A stretch of DNA of 64,000 nucleotides from Notospermus geniculatus (Eukaryota > Nemertea > Pilidiophora > Heteronemertea > Lineidae). A program made the translations under genes and the position numbers. Below, piece by piece: positions 43,136-54,445 of the stretch. The notes under the pieces are model-generated. The model saw nothing but the letters and a program-made list of their open reading frames with translations, made no database searches and was not told where the DNA came from. The DNA lies in the NCBI GenBank assembly GCA_002633025.1, contig NMRB01000331.1, positions 51,551 through 115,550 of the forward strand, in the 5' to 3' direction. Every line of letters begins with the position of its first letter. Position 1 is the stretch's first letter.

Positions 43136-44903
43136 TGAGTTAGGTTCCTCATTCTCTAAAGAAATGAAACATTTGGAACCAACGCTACATGTAAATCGCC
43201 AGGTCGGAAAATAGGAAATGAATTTCATTTCTTGTTTTAATGTAAGTGTACAGTACGTCTAATATTCCAACAATTTTGTACTACTGGTTTATGGCATAGT
43301 GTTATGTCATACTGATGGCACTCTAAATTACCCTGTCAGAAAGTAGGAGATGACGTTCATTTCATGTCTGAATGTACCATTCTACCAATTTCGTATTACA
43401 TGCTAATACCATGTCATAATGGGGGGGGGGGGGGGATAAANATCATCACCTCAAAAAGCTCATTCACGAATGCAGCCAAAACCATCCATTCATCCATGTT
43501 GTATTAAAATTAGATAATGAAAATTTAATAAAAATTTTAATCTTGACGCATTGGTCATACAATCCTTGTTTACATTATTCCAATGTGGGTCATGAGACGA
43601 TCACTAAGCTGAAACACGAAATATCGTGTTGGCCTCTCGTCCAAATCAAGCATCAAATTTCGCTTAATGTTTCAATTGAACTTGCCCTTGATTACTTCTC
43701 ACACCATAGCAATACGTTCAGCCTTGTCCACAAGCGAGATTCTCCCAAATTGGCCGGAACGTATTAAGATAATATCACTAAATTCAGTCATGATTAAGGG
43801 GTCGTGGTTACTAGGATCTATCAGCGCGAAATCTAAGTCCCAATTTGTCCAGAGTGCTAAATTTGCTTAGCCGATTCTACCCCGTTAAAATTGCCTTGAT
43901 TTAACAATGATGCTCCGATAGTGTTTCCCCGGCGGACTCTTGAAAGGAGACGAGTTGAAATAACAGCACTGTCTCTGTTGTCCGTTGATTGTATTCAAAA
44001 CGAGGACACAATAAACCTGACCCTATTACAGCGCGACCATTCTTAACAAGCGATGCTGGACTCGAGTTATCGCATCCATCACGGATATTTCTGCCGTAAA
44101 GTCCCGTAGCCTCAAGCGGTTTCCTTTATCACCGACTGAAGCAAATTACGCTTCTATTTTCTTCGTTTTCGCTTTTTACCATGCGGAGTTGCCTCCATCA
44201 CAGTTCAGCTGAAGACCAGACAAAACAGACCAGCTAATTGAATTCCAAAAGAACATTTTGATATTGAATGAAACCCATGTACCGTCTGTCGTTCGGTTAT
44301 TTTGCAACATGTCGGAAATTGGTCGCTTCCGTTTGCCTTACGGTTTTTACTTCGATATTGTAAACATATCATTATGAAGTGGACTTCATGAAGAAATATA
44401 AAGCGAAGTCGATTTTAAGAAGGGCTGCCAGGGGTCAGATTTGTGACAGCTCTGTTTTCATTTAATCAAGAGCGGTAACCTTCAAATGAAAATCAAGACA
44501 TTTTAATTTCCAATTTAATTCGGCTAACACGACATAATAGTTTTTCATAACTGTTAGCAAATCAATGGCAAGGATGATTATTTTGCTCCGAGGGCTATTC
44601 TGTTCATTTGTAAAGTAACAATTTATGTGACGATTTTTATTCTTGGTTTTTGGCAGCTACAATGGTTTTAAAGACACTGTCCTCCACTTAAAAACACAAA
44701 AAAGCATTCATTTTCTTTGTACTGACTTGGCTGCATTTAAACAAAGGCGTAATAGCCCCTTTAAAGAATCAAAGCAACACATTTTTTTAATGAATACAAG
44801 GCTGGTTTTAACTCCAGGGGTTTAATTCTTACTGGTGCCAAGAATCTTTGGGTCCATTCTTTTTGGACACACTTCTCACAGCGTAAGTGTAATATCCTCT
44901 TTA
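43136..44903. other. unassigned stretch, no gene found
   Basis: 43423-43441 is a G-run ending in an N, an assembly weak point. 43880-44350 is more balanced in base composition, with AACAATGATG (SOX-like) and ACAATAAACC words. No coding frame supported. Confidence 0.25.
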
Positions 44904-45002
44904 GCATCCTCCCACAGCAGGGGTTTTTCCCTCGCTCCTCTTCATCCACTCATGCGAGTGTATTAAGAGGAGCGAGACCAAAGCCCTGCTAAGGGAGGAT
45001 GC
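44904..45002. mobile_element. Small foldback element, copy 2 (with 26.1 kb)
   Basis: GCATCCTCCCACAGCAGGGG and CCCTGCTAAGGGAGGATGC are inverted. Inner CTCGCTCCTCTT and AAGAGGAGCGAG pair perfectly around a short loop. Confidence 0.85.
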
Positions 45003-45066
45003 CTCCTTAGTGAATCAAAACGAACGTAATCTTCTTCAGAGTTACAAGTAAGTGGGAATTCGGGGT

Positions 45067-45343
45067 AAGGGAGCAAGAAATACATGTAAAAGTCGAAAAA
45101 AGAAGTGGGAAATTTTGCACTTTTGTGCGAATTTTTCAGTTTCTCAAATTGAGGTGAATTTTTTTCCAATCTTGAGAAAGATCGCCCGAAAAATCAGACA
45201 AAATTGAAAGTCATGTCATTTTAAGAAAAAGAAAATTTCTGAAAATGGGAAAAAAATCCATCCCAATTTGCGAAATTGAAAAGTTCGCGCAAAAGTGCCA
45301 AAGTTCCCAGTTCTTATTTTCCACTTTTATTTCTTACTCCCTT
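45067..45343. mobile_element. Foldback element with AAGGGAG termini (277 bp)
   Basis: AAGGGAGCAAGAAATA and TTTATTTCTTACTCCCTT end the element. Inner TGCGAATTTTTCAGTTTCTC and its partner near 45265-45295 pair imperfectly. A related solo arm occurs at 4948-5013 (TGCGAATTTTTCAATTTCTC). Confidence 0.75.
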
Positions 45344-45427
45344 GGGTGTTGTATATTATTTGTTTTTAAATTTTTAGTTTATTTTTGGAAAACCCAATCT
45401 TCTCCTTTTTTTTTTTAAAAATATTAT

Positions 45428-45650
45428 CTCAGGAGTGCAAGCGCCCACTTAGGGCATTATAGCTACTCATCAAACAATATTGGACGATATTAATGATATG
45501 TAGGAGGAAACCGGAGACCCCGGAGGAAACCTACGATGTCGAGGAGAGATCGCCCTCTCTACCACATAAAGCCACTTGCACGACCGGGGATCGAACCCGC
45601 GACCTCAGTGGTGGCAGGCGCCGATGTTTCCATTGCGCCACCCCGACACC
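45428..45650 (-). mobile_element. tRNA-derived SINE, family B (minus strand)
   Basis: On the minus strand the head GGGGTGGCGCAATGGAAACA has an A-box. B-box GGTTCGATCCC lies at 45588-45598. The body contains GTTTCCTCCGGGGTCTCCGG and TAATGCCCTAAGTGGGCGC. Distinct from the SINE at 26833 and from family A. Confidence 0.75.
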
Positions 45651-46908
45651 CCCTACACCCCCGACACCCTCTTCTCCTTTGGTGATTAGCAAAAATGGAA
45701 GAATTAGAAAAAAACCATGGAAGCAATACGACCTTTCATGAGAGGCTTACTGCATTTAGCGTCTGAAAAAATCCTAAGTCAAAAAGTGAGCAGATGCTGA
45801 TTTATCAAATATGTCATGAAATGATTGATGATCGCTAAATTTCATTCGTGAACATCACTAAACTCCCCATGCAACCTGCAACTTTTGGTTTGATGAAGTC
45901 ACAAAACGATTTCACGGACTGACCCCTCCCCTGGCATCAAAATAGCACTAATTGGCACAGGGCCCATTCGTCTAGGACAAAACCCAAATTAGCAAGCCCA
46001 TGTCAGTAATGAACCATGGTGGAGACGTGGCTGTTTTGTTTGTTTTATCGGCCACTAACTGGGCAAATCTGAATGTAGCGTGGCATTCCCACCTTGTACA
46101 ATTAGATGGTTGAACATTTGATGAATTTCCACAGAGTTGGAACAAACAGGGGCCCTCGGGGCATCGGCGACTGCTCCGAGGCGTGGAAAATCCCAATGCA
46201 ATCACATTAAATGAGTCGAGCCTGGCGGCCATTGTTTTGCCACGTGATCCGTTTTAACGACATCCACTTTACGGCACTCTGCCACCAACCGGTCTAACTC
46301 GTCTGCTTTTGATGCCAAGTGTGAGGAAAGCTCTTGTGCTGTGAAATAACATCATTAGTGTAATATAACAGGTCAGATTCCGTGATTTTTAACACGCGAT
46401 AAAACCTGGCTCCCGTCAAGAAACAAAGCCCGCTGACCAGGAGCACCCTTGAACTCATGCCTCCCTTGAAGCTAGACAAGTGTCGGGGTCCGTTTCGACG
46501 GGAGGTGGTTTTTTAAGAGGCGTTTTTAGATAATAGACCAACTGAATGGGGCAGAACGCCATTTGTTCTATTCCCAGTCAAAGACTAAAGACATATTTTT
46601 CAGTGCAACACATCTCAGACTCCAAATGACATTTCTAATGTCCCCGTTGTAATTACTGCTTGCATACACCTGTCAGCAATGGTGCAAAGATGCTTGTACG
46701 TTTGTTTCTATTGGCAGAGTCAACTACAGACCAGGGCTGTTCTCTGATAAAGGAATTAAATTTAATGGACAATTTTCAACGTTGATTCTCAAATTATAAA
46801 AACTATGTTATCTTGCATAAAGTATATTCCACGTCCATTGAGAAACGATTCCCACATCAACTAACATCCAGTAAAAACTGAAATGCACATAAAACCCCGT
46901 GATTTTTA
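45651..46908. other. unassigned stretch, possible regulatory DNA
   Basis: Read as noncoding. The part around 46020-46250 has balanced composition and words such as CCACGTGATC (46239-46248, E-box) that might be regulatory. No gene found. Confidence 0.2.
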
Positions 46909-47255
46909 TGTGCCTTTTTACCGGTGCCTTTTTTACCAGTGCCTATTTTACCATTGCCTTTTTTACCAGTGCCTATTTTACCATTGCCTTTTTTACCAGT
47001 GCCTATTTTACCATTGCCTTTTTTGCCAGTGCCTTTTTACCAGTGCCTATTTTACCATTGCCTTTTTTACCCAAGATACAGAAAAGCACAAAATTGACAC
47101 ACAAAATGATAATAAGCAAGAAGTCAATCTCCAGAATTCACGAATTCTGGAGATTGACTTCTTGCTTATTATGCCTTTTTTACCAGTGCCTATTTTATCA
47201 TTGCCTTTTTTACCAGTGCCTATTTTACCATTGCCTTTTTTACCAGTGCCTTTTT
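46909..47255 (+). repeat. 30-bp minisatellite (15-bp subunits), interrupted
   Basis: The unit TGCCTTTTTTACCAGTGCCT plus ATTTTACCAT repeats at 46923-47070 and again at 47171-47250. The array is interrupted by the palindromic insertion 47069-47170. Since the period is a multiple of three, two frames stay open across it, but this is not evidence of a gene. Confidence 0.95.
47069..47170. mobile_element. Core-deleted palindrome of the ribozyme-bearing family
   Basis: The left arm CAAGATACAGAAAAGCACAA then AAGTCAATCTCCAGAATTC and the right arm GAATTCTGGAGATTGACTTC share the outer sequence of the larger foldbacks. CTGAGGA, stem II and GAA are absent; only AATTC before TGG remains of the cleavage region. 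Inserted in a minisatellite. Confidence 0.75.
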
Positions 47256-47630
47256 CCCGTACACCACCACACTCATGATGTAAGCAATAATTGTTATTGC
47301 AGCAACGGAATTAACAGAGAGTAATTCCGTTACCTAGAGCCAATTTCATGTACTCTTTTGTCTTTACGCCTACAATTGCGAGGGTCCCATGTTTTTGTAA
47401 CTGATAAATCAGCATGAAATTTGCCTGACTCTCAGCTGGAGAATATACCACAATGGCAAATGAAATATAAAATAACTCAAATATACATGTATTGAATCAA
47501 GAAAAACGTCAGGAATTATTTATTGAATAAACCTGGAATGAATCTCATCAAAACTCGTGAGAAGAAAGATCATCTGAAAATGAACGCGAATGAAATCACC
47601 TGTCAACGGAGGTGACAAAATCCACTTAAG

Positions 47631-47651
47631 ATGGCGGCCAATGTGTTCCCA
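47631..47651 (+). CDS. Possible short first coding exon with donor
   Basis: AAGATGGCGGC, the YY1-type start context found at many animal first exons, leads into seven codons (MAANVFP). A consensus splice donor GTAAGT follows at 47652-47657. Everything fits a very short first coding exon, but the evidence is only 30 bases and no second exon was identified. Confidence 0.2.
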
Positions 47652-47657
47652 GTAAGT

Positions 47658-47730
47658 GACAATTAGTGTCATCCTATTGTAATTAACCGCCATAAAGCTA
47701 ATTAATTGATCTGATAAGTTGTCTTATCTC
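47658..47730. promoter_or_regulatory. Cluster of homeodomain- and GATA-like words
   Basis: GTAATTAACCGCC, GCTAATTAATTGATC and TGATAAG/CTTATCT occur within about 60 bases. This density of TAATTA and GATA cores suggests an enhancer, but these are short AT-rich words. Confidence 0.2.
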
Positions 47731-47784
47731 TCACCCCCGCGGGGCATACAGTGTAGGGCGGCGGAAATCTTGGGGAAGTTGCTA

Positions 47785-48230
47785 AATCTGATGGTTTTCG
47801 ATCGAACGACCTTTTTGTCATTTTTGTAATTTGGCAAAGTTGACTTGATACATGTAAGCTTACATGTACACATATTGTAGAAATTAATTAGGCAATCTGT
47901 TTCGGGAGTGAATGGAAATTGAAGCACGTTCTGGGGAATAAGTTGATAATATTTTGTTGCCTCATTTATTTGACATGTATTGCATAGCTGATGGTTTTTG
48001 ATCGACTGATATTTTTGTGATTTGGCAAAGGCTGACATTGCCAGTGAATTGATTTGACTACATGTTAGGGAAGGTAATGGAAACTGCTACAAGTTCTGGG
48101 GGTTAAATTGGTGATGTTAGTTCCCTTATTTATTCATATAAATTGCTGATGGTATTTGAACGAACGATATTTTTGTTATTTGGCAAAGATGATATTCCTT
48201 GGAAGTGGTTTGATTATCTACATGTATTTG
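47785..48230 (+). repeat. Three diverged tandem copies (about 155-205 bp)
   Basis: CTGATGGTTTTCGATCGAAC and close variants recur at about 47787, 47990 and 48146. Each continues TTTTTGT..TTTGGCAAAG and a later GGGAA(G/C)TGG..AATG. Confidence 0.75.
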
Positions 48231-48285
48231 GGAACTGGGCAATGAGGGAAAAAGAAAACGGCTGGCACATGGAATATGCATCTCT

Positions 48286-48582
48286 CTAAAAAAGGAAGAG
48301 CGAAATTGGCTCTAAAAGAGCTAAGTTAGGGTCTGCTCTTTTGAAAAGAGCGATATCTTCGAAAGAGTGAAACTTTGACTAGCGCTGACCTGGAAAATTT
48401 AATTCCTTGTTTTTCTTCATTGGTTCTCTCTCATGACATACTTTGAGTTTCCGATGTCGAAGACATCGCTGATATCTTACATGTACATGTATATGACAAG
48501 AATGGTGTCAATCGCCTCACTGAAAATTAGCTCTTTTATTTTTTCGCTCTTTCATAGCCAATTTCGCTCTTCCTTTACTTGC
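48286..48582. mobile_element. Foldback element of GAGCGAAATTGGCTC words
   Basis: Left AGGAAGAGCGAAATTGGCTC and right GCCAATTTCGCTCTTCCT are inverted about 230 bp apart. Inner GAGCTAA/TTAGCTC words also pair. Confidence 0.65.
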
Positions 48583-48584
48583 AG

Positions 48585-48870
48585 CGTACCCCAAGAAGAG
48601 AATAGCAGGTTGGAAGATTCGAGTTGTAGTTACATCTTGGAGGAATTATACTGTACTGTGTATACAGTATAATTCCTCCAAGGTTACAGGTGGAATTCGG
48701 GCTGGACAAACACGAAAACATCGACATCTGAGGAAAACAGGAAACGCCTAGCACAGGGAATATGCATGTAACGTGCCCCGTAGCCCAATAGCAAATAGCA
48801 GAACAGGTTGAAAGATTCCAGTTGCAGTAGAATTCCGTTGGACAAACAGGGAAACATCGACCTCTTCCAA
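48585..48870. repeat. Two-copy direct repeat with internal hairpin
   Basis: AATAGCAGGTTGGAAGATTC (48601) and AACAGGTTGAAAGATTCCAG (48802), each followed by AATTC, TGGACAAACA and AACATCGAC, are direct copies. The first contains the hairpin 48636-48682 (CTTGGAGGAATTATACTGTA and complement), which the second lacks. Confidence 0.7.
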
Positions 48871-50424
48871 CACGTTCACCCGTTTGAACTTTTTCTTTCA
48901 CATAATTCACTTACTGTGTACATTTACAGTGCATGCTACAAATTTTATTGCTGTATCCCTAGTAAACTGTATTTACATATAAACTGTGGTCTTGTAAACA
49001 AGTAAAAACGTTTGAACAAGTGACCAGCGTAAATTTGCCGAATCTGTTAAAAATTTGTCCTCCCTTTGTCTGAATTAACTAACAAAAGGCAATCGAGGTT
49101 GGGCACCAATTAATTTACAATGTTCCTGTTTAATTTGAACATATTAATCGAAATTCATTAGGGAGTAAGAACTTTGAGGGTTTATAAACTTAATCAGGTT
49201 AGAGGATTATAGGGGTAGTTAGGAGTTTAGAGTTTGGAAGGCTGTAATTGTTTTGGTTAGCGCGACACGCGCGAATGCCATAAACTGCCAAATACGGCCG
49301 TGTAATGACTTGATTGTTCGCTGTACTCCCATCTGGTGGCGGGTGGACCCAAATTGGCCCTGCCATATATCAAGCCAGGGATCTTTATTGATATTATGCA
49401 GGTGCCTTGTGAATTTCATTAGAATTGGCAGGGGCATTCTCCTTTGGGAGGGAGGGGGCTGGTCAGGGAAGCCCGCGATGAATCTCACTATACGGTGCCT
49501 TAACAGGGCCACTCCACGAACACCCGGTGTAATTTTCTTAATTTTCACGTTGGATTGTAAACCAGTGAGTTGTAAGAATTACAATGCCGGTAGGGCGGGC
49601 TTCATTAAGCTCTGATGCGGAGACCGGCGATAATCGATTTTACGCTCCGATCGTCGCGTTGTTGTCGAGGTCCTGCAAGAAGAACATTGGGGCTACTCTA
49701 AACTGAACCTGGCTAATTCGACATGCAAATTTGCCGAGAAAATCTGCGACAAATTTAAATTCTACGCGAGTTTCTGCCGATTTTGATGGGTTAGAATAAG
49801 GGTGGGAGTTGCCGAGCACAAATAGACGAAAGTCAATTTGCAAATGGCGCTACCATTAAACGTGACAATACATCATCAGAACAGACAAGGGGTCCATTTC
49901 AAACTGCGGCTGAGGCTAATTTCGGTAAAAGACGTCGAACTTGTAAAGACAAACACTTCTCAGTGTCGAGCTTTCAACACCGGCGCCATTTTCTTGAAAT
50001 ATCGTCTGCGCAATTTTAGCGGTGCTGTAGAAAACAAAGACTTGCGCGCGGAACGAAACATGGCTGTCTGACTGCGTCATTGTTTTCTTGTACTTAAGGA
50101 ACATCTTTCTCTTTTTATGACCTTCTGTAGTTTATTTTCTGTTTATGGCTAAACTTTAATTGAACCCCGCGGGTATTTTTTATGGAGAGGAGCGAGAATG
50201 TCGCGAGTGAGCAGGAAACAAAAGAGCAACGGGGCTATGTTGGAAATCGCAACATGAGGGTTCGCGGTTTTTCAAAAACAGACAGAGTTACATCAACAAA
50301 GGAACGTTGCATATCATGGTTAGCAGAAAATGTGCTGAAACGAGTGAAAAACTTCCTTTTTGAAAAACAGCACACCGCCATTTCCCCACTTCGCGTTTTG
50401 AAAGATGAAAATACTGCCTTTTGA
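48871..50424. other. unassigned stretch, no gene called
   Basis: Frames overlap on both strands at 49219-49615 (109 and 120 codons) and 50182-50424 (80 codons) without recognisable motifs. 49230-49640 is GC-balanced and could be a regulatory or exon-bearing block. Confidence 0.2.
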
Positions 50425-51105
50425 TTTTAATACTAGAATCTAAGTTGTTTTTGTCGCCAAGTGGTTAACATTCTGCACCATTTCCCTACGTCCCATTGAT
50501 GCTGAAATATTGCTTCTTGATTTTAATACCAGAACCTAAGTTGTTGTTGTCGCCAAGTGGTAAACATTCTGCACCATTTCGCGATGTCCCATTGATGATG
50601 TCCGAGGATATTTGATAGAGCGTCTCACTTTCAAAGGTGTCAAATTCGATTCTCTAGCAAAAATACAAACTATGTTAAATCAACCCTGTGACTGTCTCAG
50701 GGGTTAATGCAGCCTAGTATGGCAAAAGTTGTTGTTGTCGCCGAGTGGTTAAAATTCTGCACCATTTCCCGATGTCCCATTGATGACGTCCGATATTTGA
50801 CAGAGCGTCTCACTTTTAAATGAGTACTATAATTTGACTCTCTAGCAAAAATACAAACTACATGTATGTTAATCAACCCCGTGACTGTCTCAGGGGTTAA
50901 TGCAGCCTAGTATGGTACAAGTTGTTGTCGCCAAGTGGTAAACATTCTGCACCGTTTCCCGATGTCCCATTGATGACGTCCGATGTTTGACATAGCATCT
51001 CGCCTTCAAATGTGTAAAATTTGATTGTCTAGCAAAATACAAGCTATGTTAATCAACCCTGTGACTGTCTCAGGGGTTAATGCAGCCTGGTATGGCACAA
51101 GGGTA
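50425..51105 (+). repeat. Tandem repeat, about 190-bp unit, with tRNA-like heads
   Basis: GTCGCCAAGTGGTAAACATT and variants recur at about 50453, 50549, 50738 and 50928. Each of the later units ends TGACTGTCTCAGGGGTTAAT then GCAGCCT. The phrase GTCGCCGAGTGGTTAA resembles the 5' part and A-box of Leu/Ser tRNAs, and TTCGATTC at 50647 is weakly B-box-like. Confidence 0.85.
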
Positions 51106-51629
51106 TTGTAATTTCACACCTTGCCGAGTAATATCTCTCTAGCCTATGATCACATGAAATTCATTGCGATTCTTCCGCTACGAGCCGGTGATCAAACCGT
51201 AATTGAACATAATTGTGCCGCGTTGATAACACTATTAACCATGATAATCCTTATAATCACACGTCTTAACTAGCACTGGCTTTAACTGGCGCTATATGTC
51301 ACTGAGAAAATGGCACTTTCTCCTTGCCGTTAGCATACACATTAGCTTCGAGCCCGGGGTCTAACCTGTTATTTGCCTCTTCAGCGAGTGACGGATGCCG
51401 GGGCACAGTGTCTTCGGCGACGAAATGGAGGATTTCTGTCAAAGAATTGCAAATGTTTGAGTAATTTGTAGCAATCGTTAACTGGGTTTATTCACAGGTA
51501 ATCGAGCGATTGTGCTTAAGATTTTTAGCACGTTGCTTTACCGCGAGATGTCAATCGATAATGCACGGGTTGTATCAATTAGGAGAAATAACTTTGACCA
51601 GAAATCTCTTCGGCAGTGTAGATAATAGG
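51106..51629. other. unassigned stretch, possible regulatory DNA
   Basis: Balanced composition and no repeats, unlike its neighbours. Contains TTTGCAA-, ATTAACC- and ATCGATAA-type words. No coding frame. Confidence 0.2.
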
Positions 51630-52278
51630 GAGGTTTCGCAAATTTAGTGGGGGTTTCGCAAATCTAATGAAACACGAAGAAGACAATAAATTAGAAAGTC
51701 GTCTCCGAATATTTCGCAAATTTTCGACCCCAACCGGGGTCTTGCTCAGGCGCTATGTAGAAGAGATCCCAGAGGTGAAGAATTGCAAGTGTTTGAGTAA
51801 TGTGACAGTGGGTAATACTTTGTGAAATAATGTCAGCCTCCATACTGTGATGAGGGCGTGAAAAGTTTGAAGAAGAAGAAGAAGAAATACGAAAGAAATA
51901 CGAAGAAGAAATACGAAATTGGACTTCATTTCCATGATCCAATGTATTTCAGGAGATGGTTGGTACCACAAATGTCCCTGCTGCCAGTGCGTCTTTTAGC
52001 ATATCATGTAAGTCCGAGAGAGTTATGGTGCATCTTGAATTTTTAAATTTCCACTTCGTATCTACGAAGTTGGGGGGGGGGGNGGGGGGGGAACGAAAGA
52101 TAAATTTCAAAGTTACATATACACCGTAACTCTATCGATCTAACGTCATACGCTAAAAGACGCTCTTGCAGCAGGCGATATTTGTGGTACCAAACATTTC
52201 CTGAAATACATTACGTCATGGAAGTGAAGTCTAATTTCGTATTTCGTACTTCATGTTTCGTCAGATTTGCGAAACCTC
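51630..52278. mobile_element. Foldback MITE interrupted by the ribozyme-bearing family
   Basis: Ends GAGGTTTCGCAAAT and ATTTGCGAAACCTC, with inner pairs GAAATACATT..GTACC and GGTACCA..AATGTATTTC. Arm pairing is broken on the left by the insertion at about 51681-51900 and runs on after it. A G-run with one N (52071-52091) lies in the loop. Confidence 0.75.
51681..51900 (-). mobile_element. Ribozyme-bearing family, copy 4 (single arm)
   Basis: On the minus strand: CTTCACCTCTGGGATCTCTT, then GCGCCTGAGCAAGACCCCGG, GGGGTCGAAAATTTGCGAAA, TATTC and GGAGACGACTTT. The G8 position of the ribozyme core is changed (CUGAGCA). The upstream TTCACCTCTGGGATCTCT matches the centre of copy 5, so the element extends beyond the ribozyme. 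The insert sits inside a foldback arm. Confidence 0.75.
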
Positions 52279-53860
52279 ATTAACCACATACAGCTATAAC
52301 GAATAGTTTCGTTGTATTTTTGTGGTTATGTGGAGACGTCAACTATCTGTCAAAGCTAGAGAACTGAAAAATGAGCTCCTATGTAACAGAGGCCTTCGGC
52401 ATGGTATGAATCGCCATGAGGGGTATTTTATGGAGAAAGAAACTGGCTGATGACTCTACTTGTGCTTCCGTACGGTCACACCAGTGGTAGGCCAAGTATA
52501 TCTATAAGCCGAATCATTTTGACATTGTCGGCGTGTGAAAGGTATGGTGAGCTATTCATCAGAGAAAAAAGGTTAAAGAAAAATAAGAAATAGTGTGTTA
52601 TTTAGGCCCTGCTGTTTAGTACAGTTGTGAAAAATTATTTTTCATGTGCACACAAAATATTCATGTTGATACAATACAGACTGAGATAGAAACAGATATT
52701 CGAATCTTCCTTGGATTTGGTGGGAATCAAGTGGGGCTAATTTGCATATTTGGTTGACAAAACTGGGGTAAATGGCAGCTTTTGAGGAGAAATCTCGGGG
52801 TGCCGTTCACCAAACCTGGTGGGCAATAAACGCATAACAAGTTAACACAAAGCGAAGAAGTCCTTAATTATACAGTTCCCAAATATCAGACACGGAATTG
52901 ACACCTTTTGAAAAGGTTAAACGGTTTGTACACCTCGACTCTTCTCCGTACCACCCAGGGGTGGGGGTCGGTGGACTGGGCCTATCGTTATTACCTCCCT
53001 AGGGGGTATCCCTTGGAGAGGACACAAACAGCTGAGCGGCCAATACAACAAAACAACACCCGTTCACATTTCCATACAATTTTTATCCAAAACATAATTT
53101 CCCAATGAAATTTTTTCTGCTCGTCTGCTCCCGGCATGGTGTACAGCTTGTTCTCAATCTGCTGGAGAAATACTTGTAACAGTGTGAGACTTTAGTCTGA
53201 CGCAGCGCCAATCTGGAGCTCTCCGCTGTAGGAGGAGCGAAGGCGGTGGTAACGGTGCTTAGTCATGGCGTATGGCCTCCTCTAATATTAGCGCGGAACG
53301 CACATCAATCGGAATGAATACCTTGACAGGGTGCCTCTAAATGCCCTCAATAAAATATCAAATCATTATAACTAGTTTGCAAAACGTAACAATTACATGT
53401 ACAAAGCATGCGTATCATTAGGGCAGTGCAGTCGCTTGAAAATCGTCCCGAATGCGTTCCGCATGATGGAATCCCGGCACTATCTCCGTCAGTGCTGTGC
53501 AGTCTTTATCAAAAACGTTTGAATTGTACGAGTCAAATTATATGTTCTGTAAAGTGGAGGTGTGTAATTGTTTGAATCTCACCCGACGGTGCTTTGAGAA
53601 AGGTGTGAATAAAACGCCCTGCGCGATTGGAATCTTAGGATTGTAAACATCATACTATTTGGAGGAAGTTCTTTGTGGTGGGGTAGTGGACCGGTGACTG
53701 GCACATCCTGGGTTCGACTGTCTTTCAATGTCTTTCTGAACTGGGAAATATCGTTTGGGCTGTGCAAGTTGTGAGTCAGAACCCTAGCTGAACATGGCTG
53801 ACACCCGAATCAGTTGTGGAGGAGACTGTTCGTGTTACAGTCACACCAAAGTTTCCACTT
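52279..53860. other. unassigned intergenic stretch
   Basis: Mixed composition. No gene or repeat was identified. Confidence 0.35.
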
Positions 53861-53981
53861 ATTGGCTGGTATAAGTTAGCAAATGCTTTTACTTTAGATT
53901 TGCACAGCGAGGTGCAAAGTGTAAATGCACTACAAAACATGAAGGAAAAGCATTTGCTAGCTTTCATGAACATCAGTCAAT
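53861..53981. mobile_element. MITE of the GGTATTCATAAAAGTTAGC family, copy 2
   Basis: TTGGCTGGTATAAGTTAGCA, TTTAGATTTGCACAGC and GCATTTGCTAGCTTTCATGA in the family order. The left terminus lacks TTCATAA. Confidence 0.75.
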
Positions 53982-54430
53982 GTGTAGGCCTACATTCGCT
54001 CTACATGTGCATCCAGATTCCCCAACAAATTACTCGTAGGAACTCTTAATCCTCATGAAATTTCTTACTCAACGTACGAATAAATGCCAACGTTTGAACC
54101 ACTTACATACATACTTTGACACAAGGTGTCTGGGGAGGTGGGGTAATAATGCGAAGTGCTTTGAGAGTGTATCACAGGTAACACGTCATCTTTATATGGG
54201 TTTTACATGAGTAAAATGAGTTTTACATGAGTAAAATGTTCATTGAGTTCACTGAGCACTTTCTTCTGACATATGTCAAAATTTCGAAATTTTTAGTCCG
54301 AGCCTATACATCGGCAACGCATCAGACGCATAACAGGGTCACAAATAACTAGGTACATACTTGAAATGTAATACATGTAGTTAATAGTTAATTCTTACTT
54401 GTGAGAGAGGGATTCATCTCTTTTGATATT
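53982..54430. other. unassigned intergenic stretch
   Basis: Contains a 17-bp doublet, ACATGAGTAAAATGAGTTTT, near 54205-54240. Nothing else. Confidence 0.4.
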
Positions 54431-54445
54431 AGAGACAGTAAACAT

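Noticed and set aside
46883-47324. Two 131-141-codon frames with Phe/Leu/Pro repeats
   Set aside because: Period-30 minisatellite keeps all frames open; no start context or domain.
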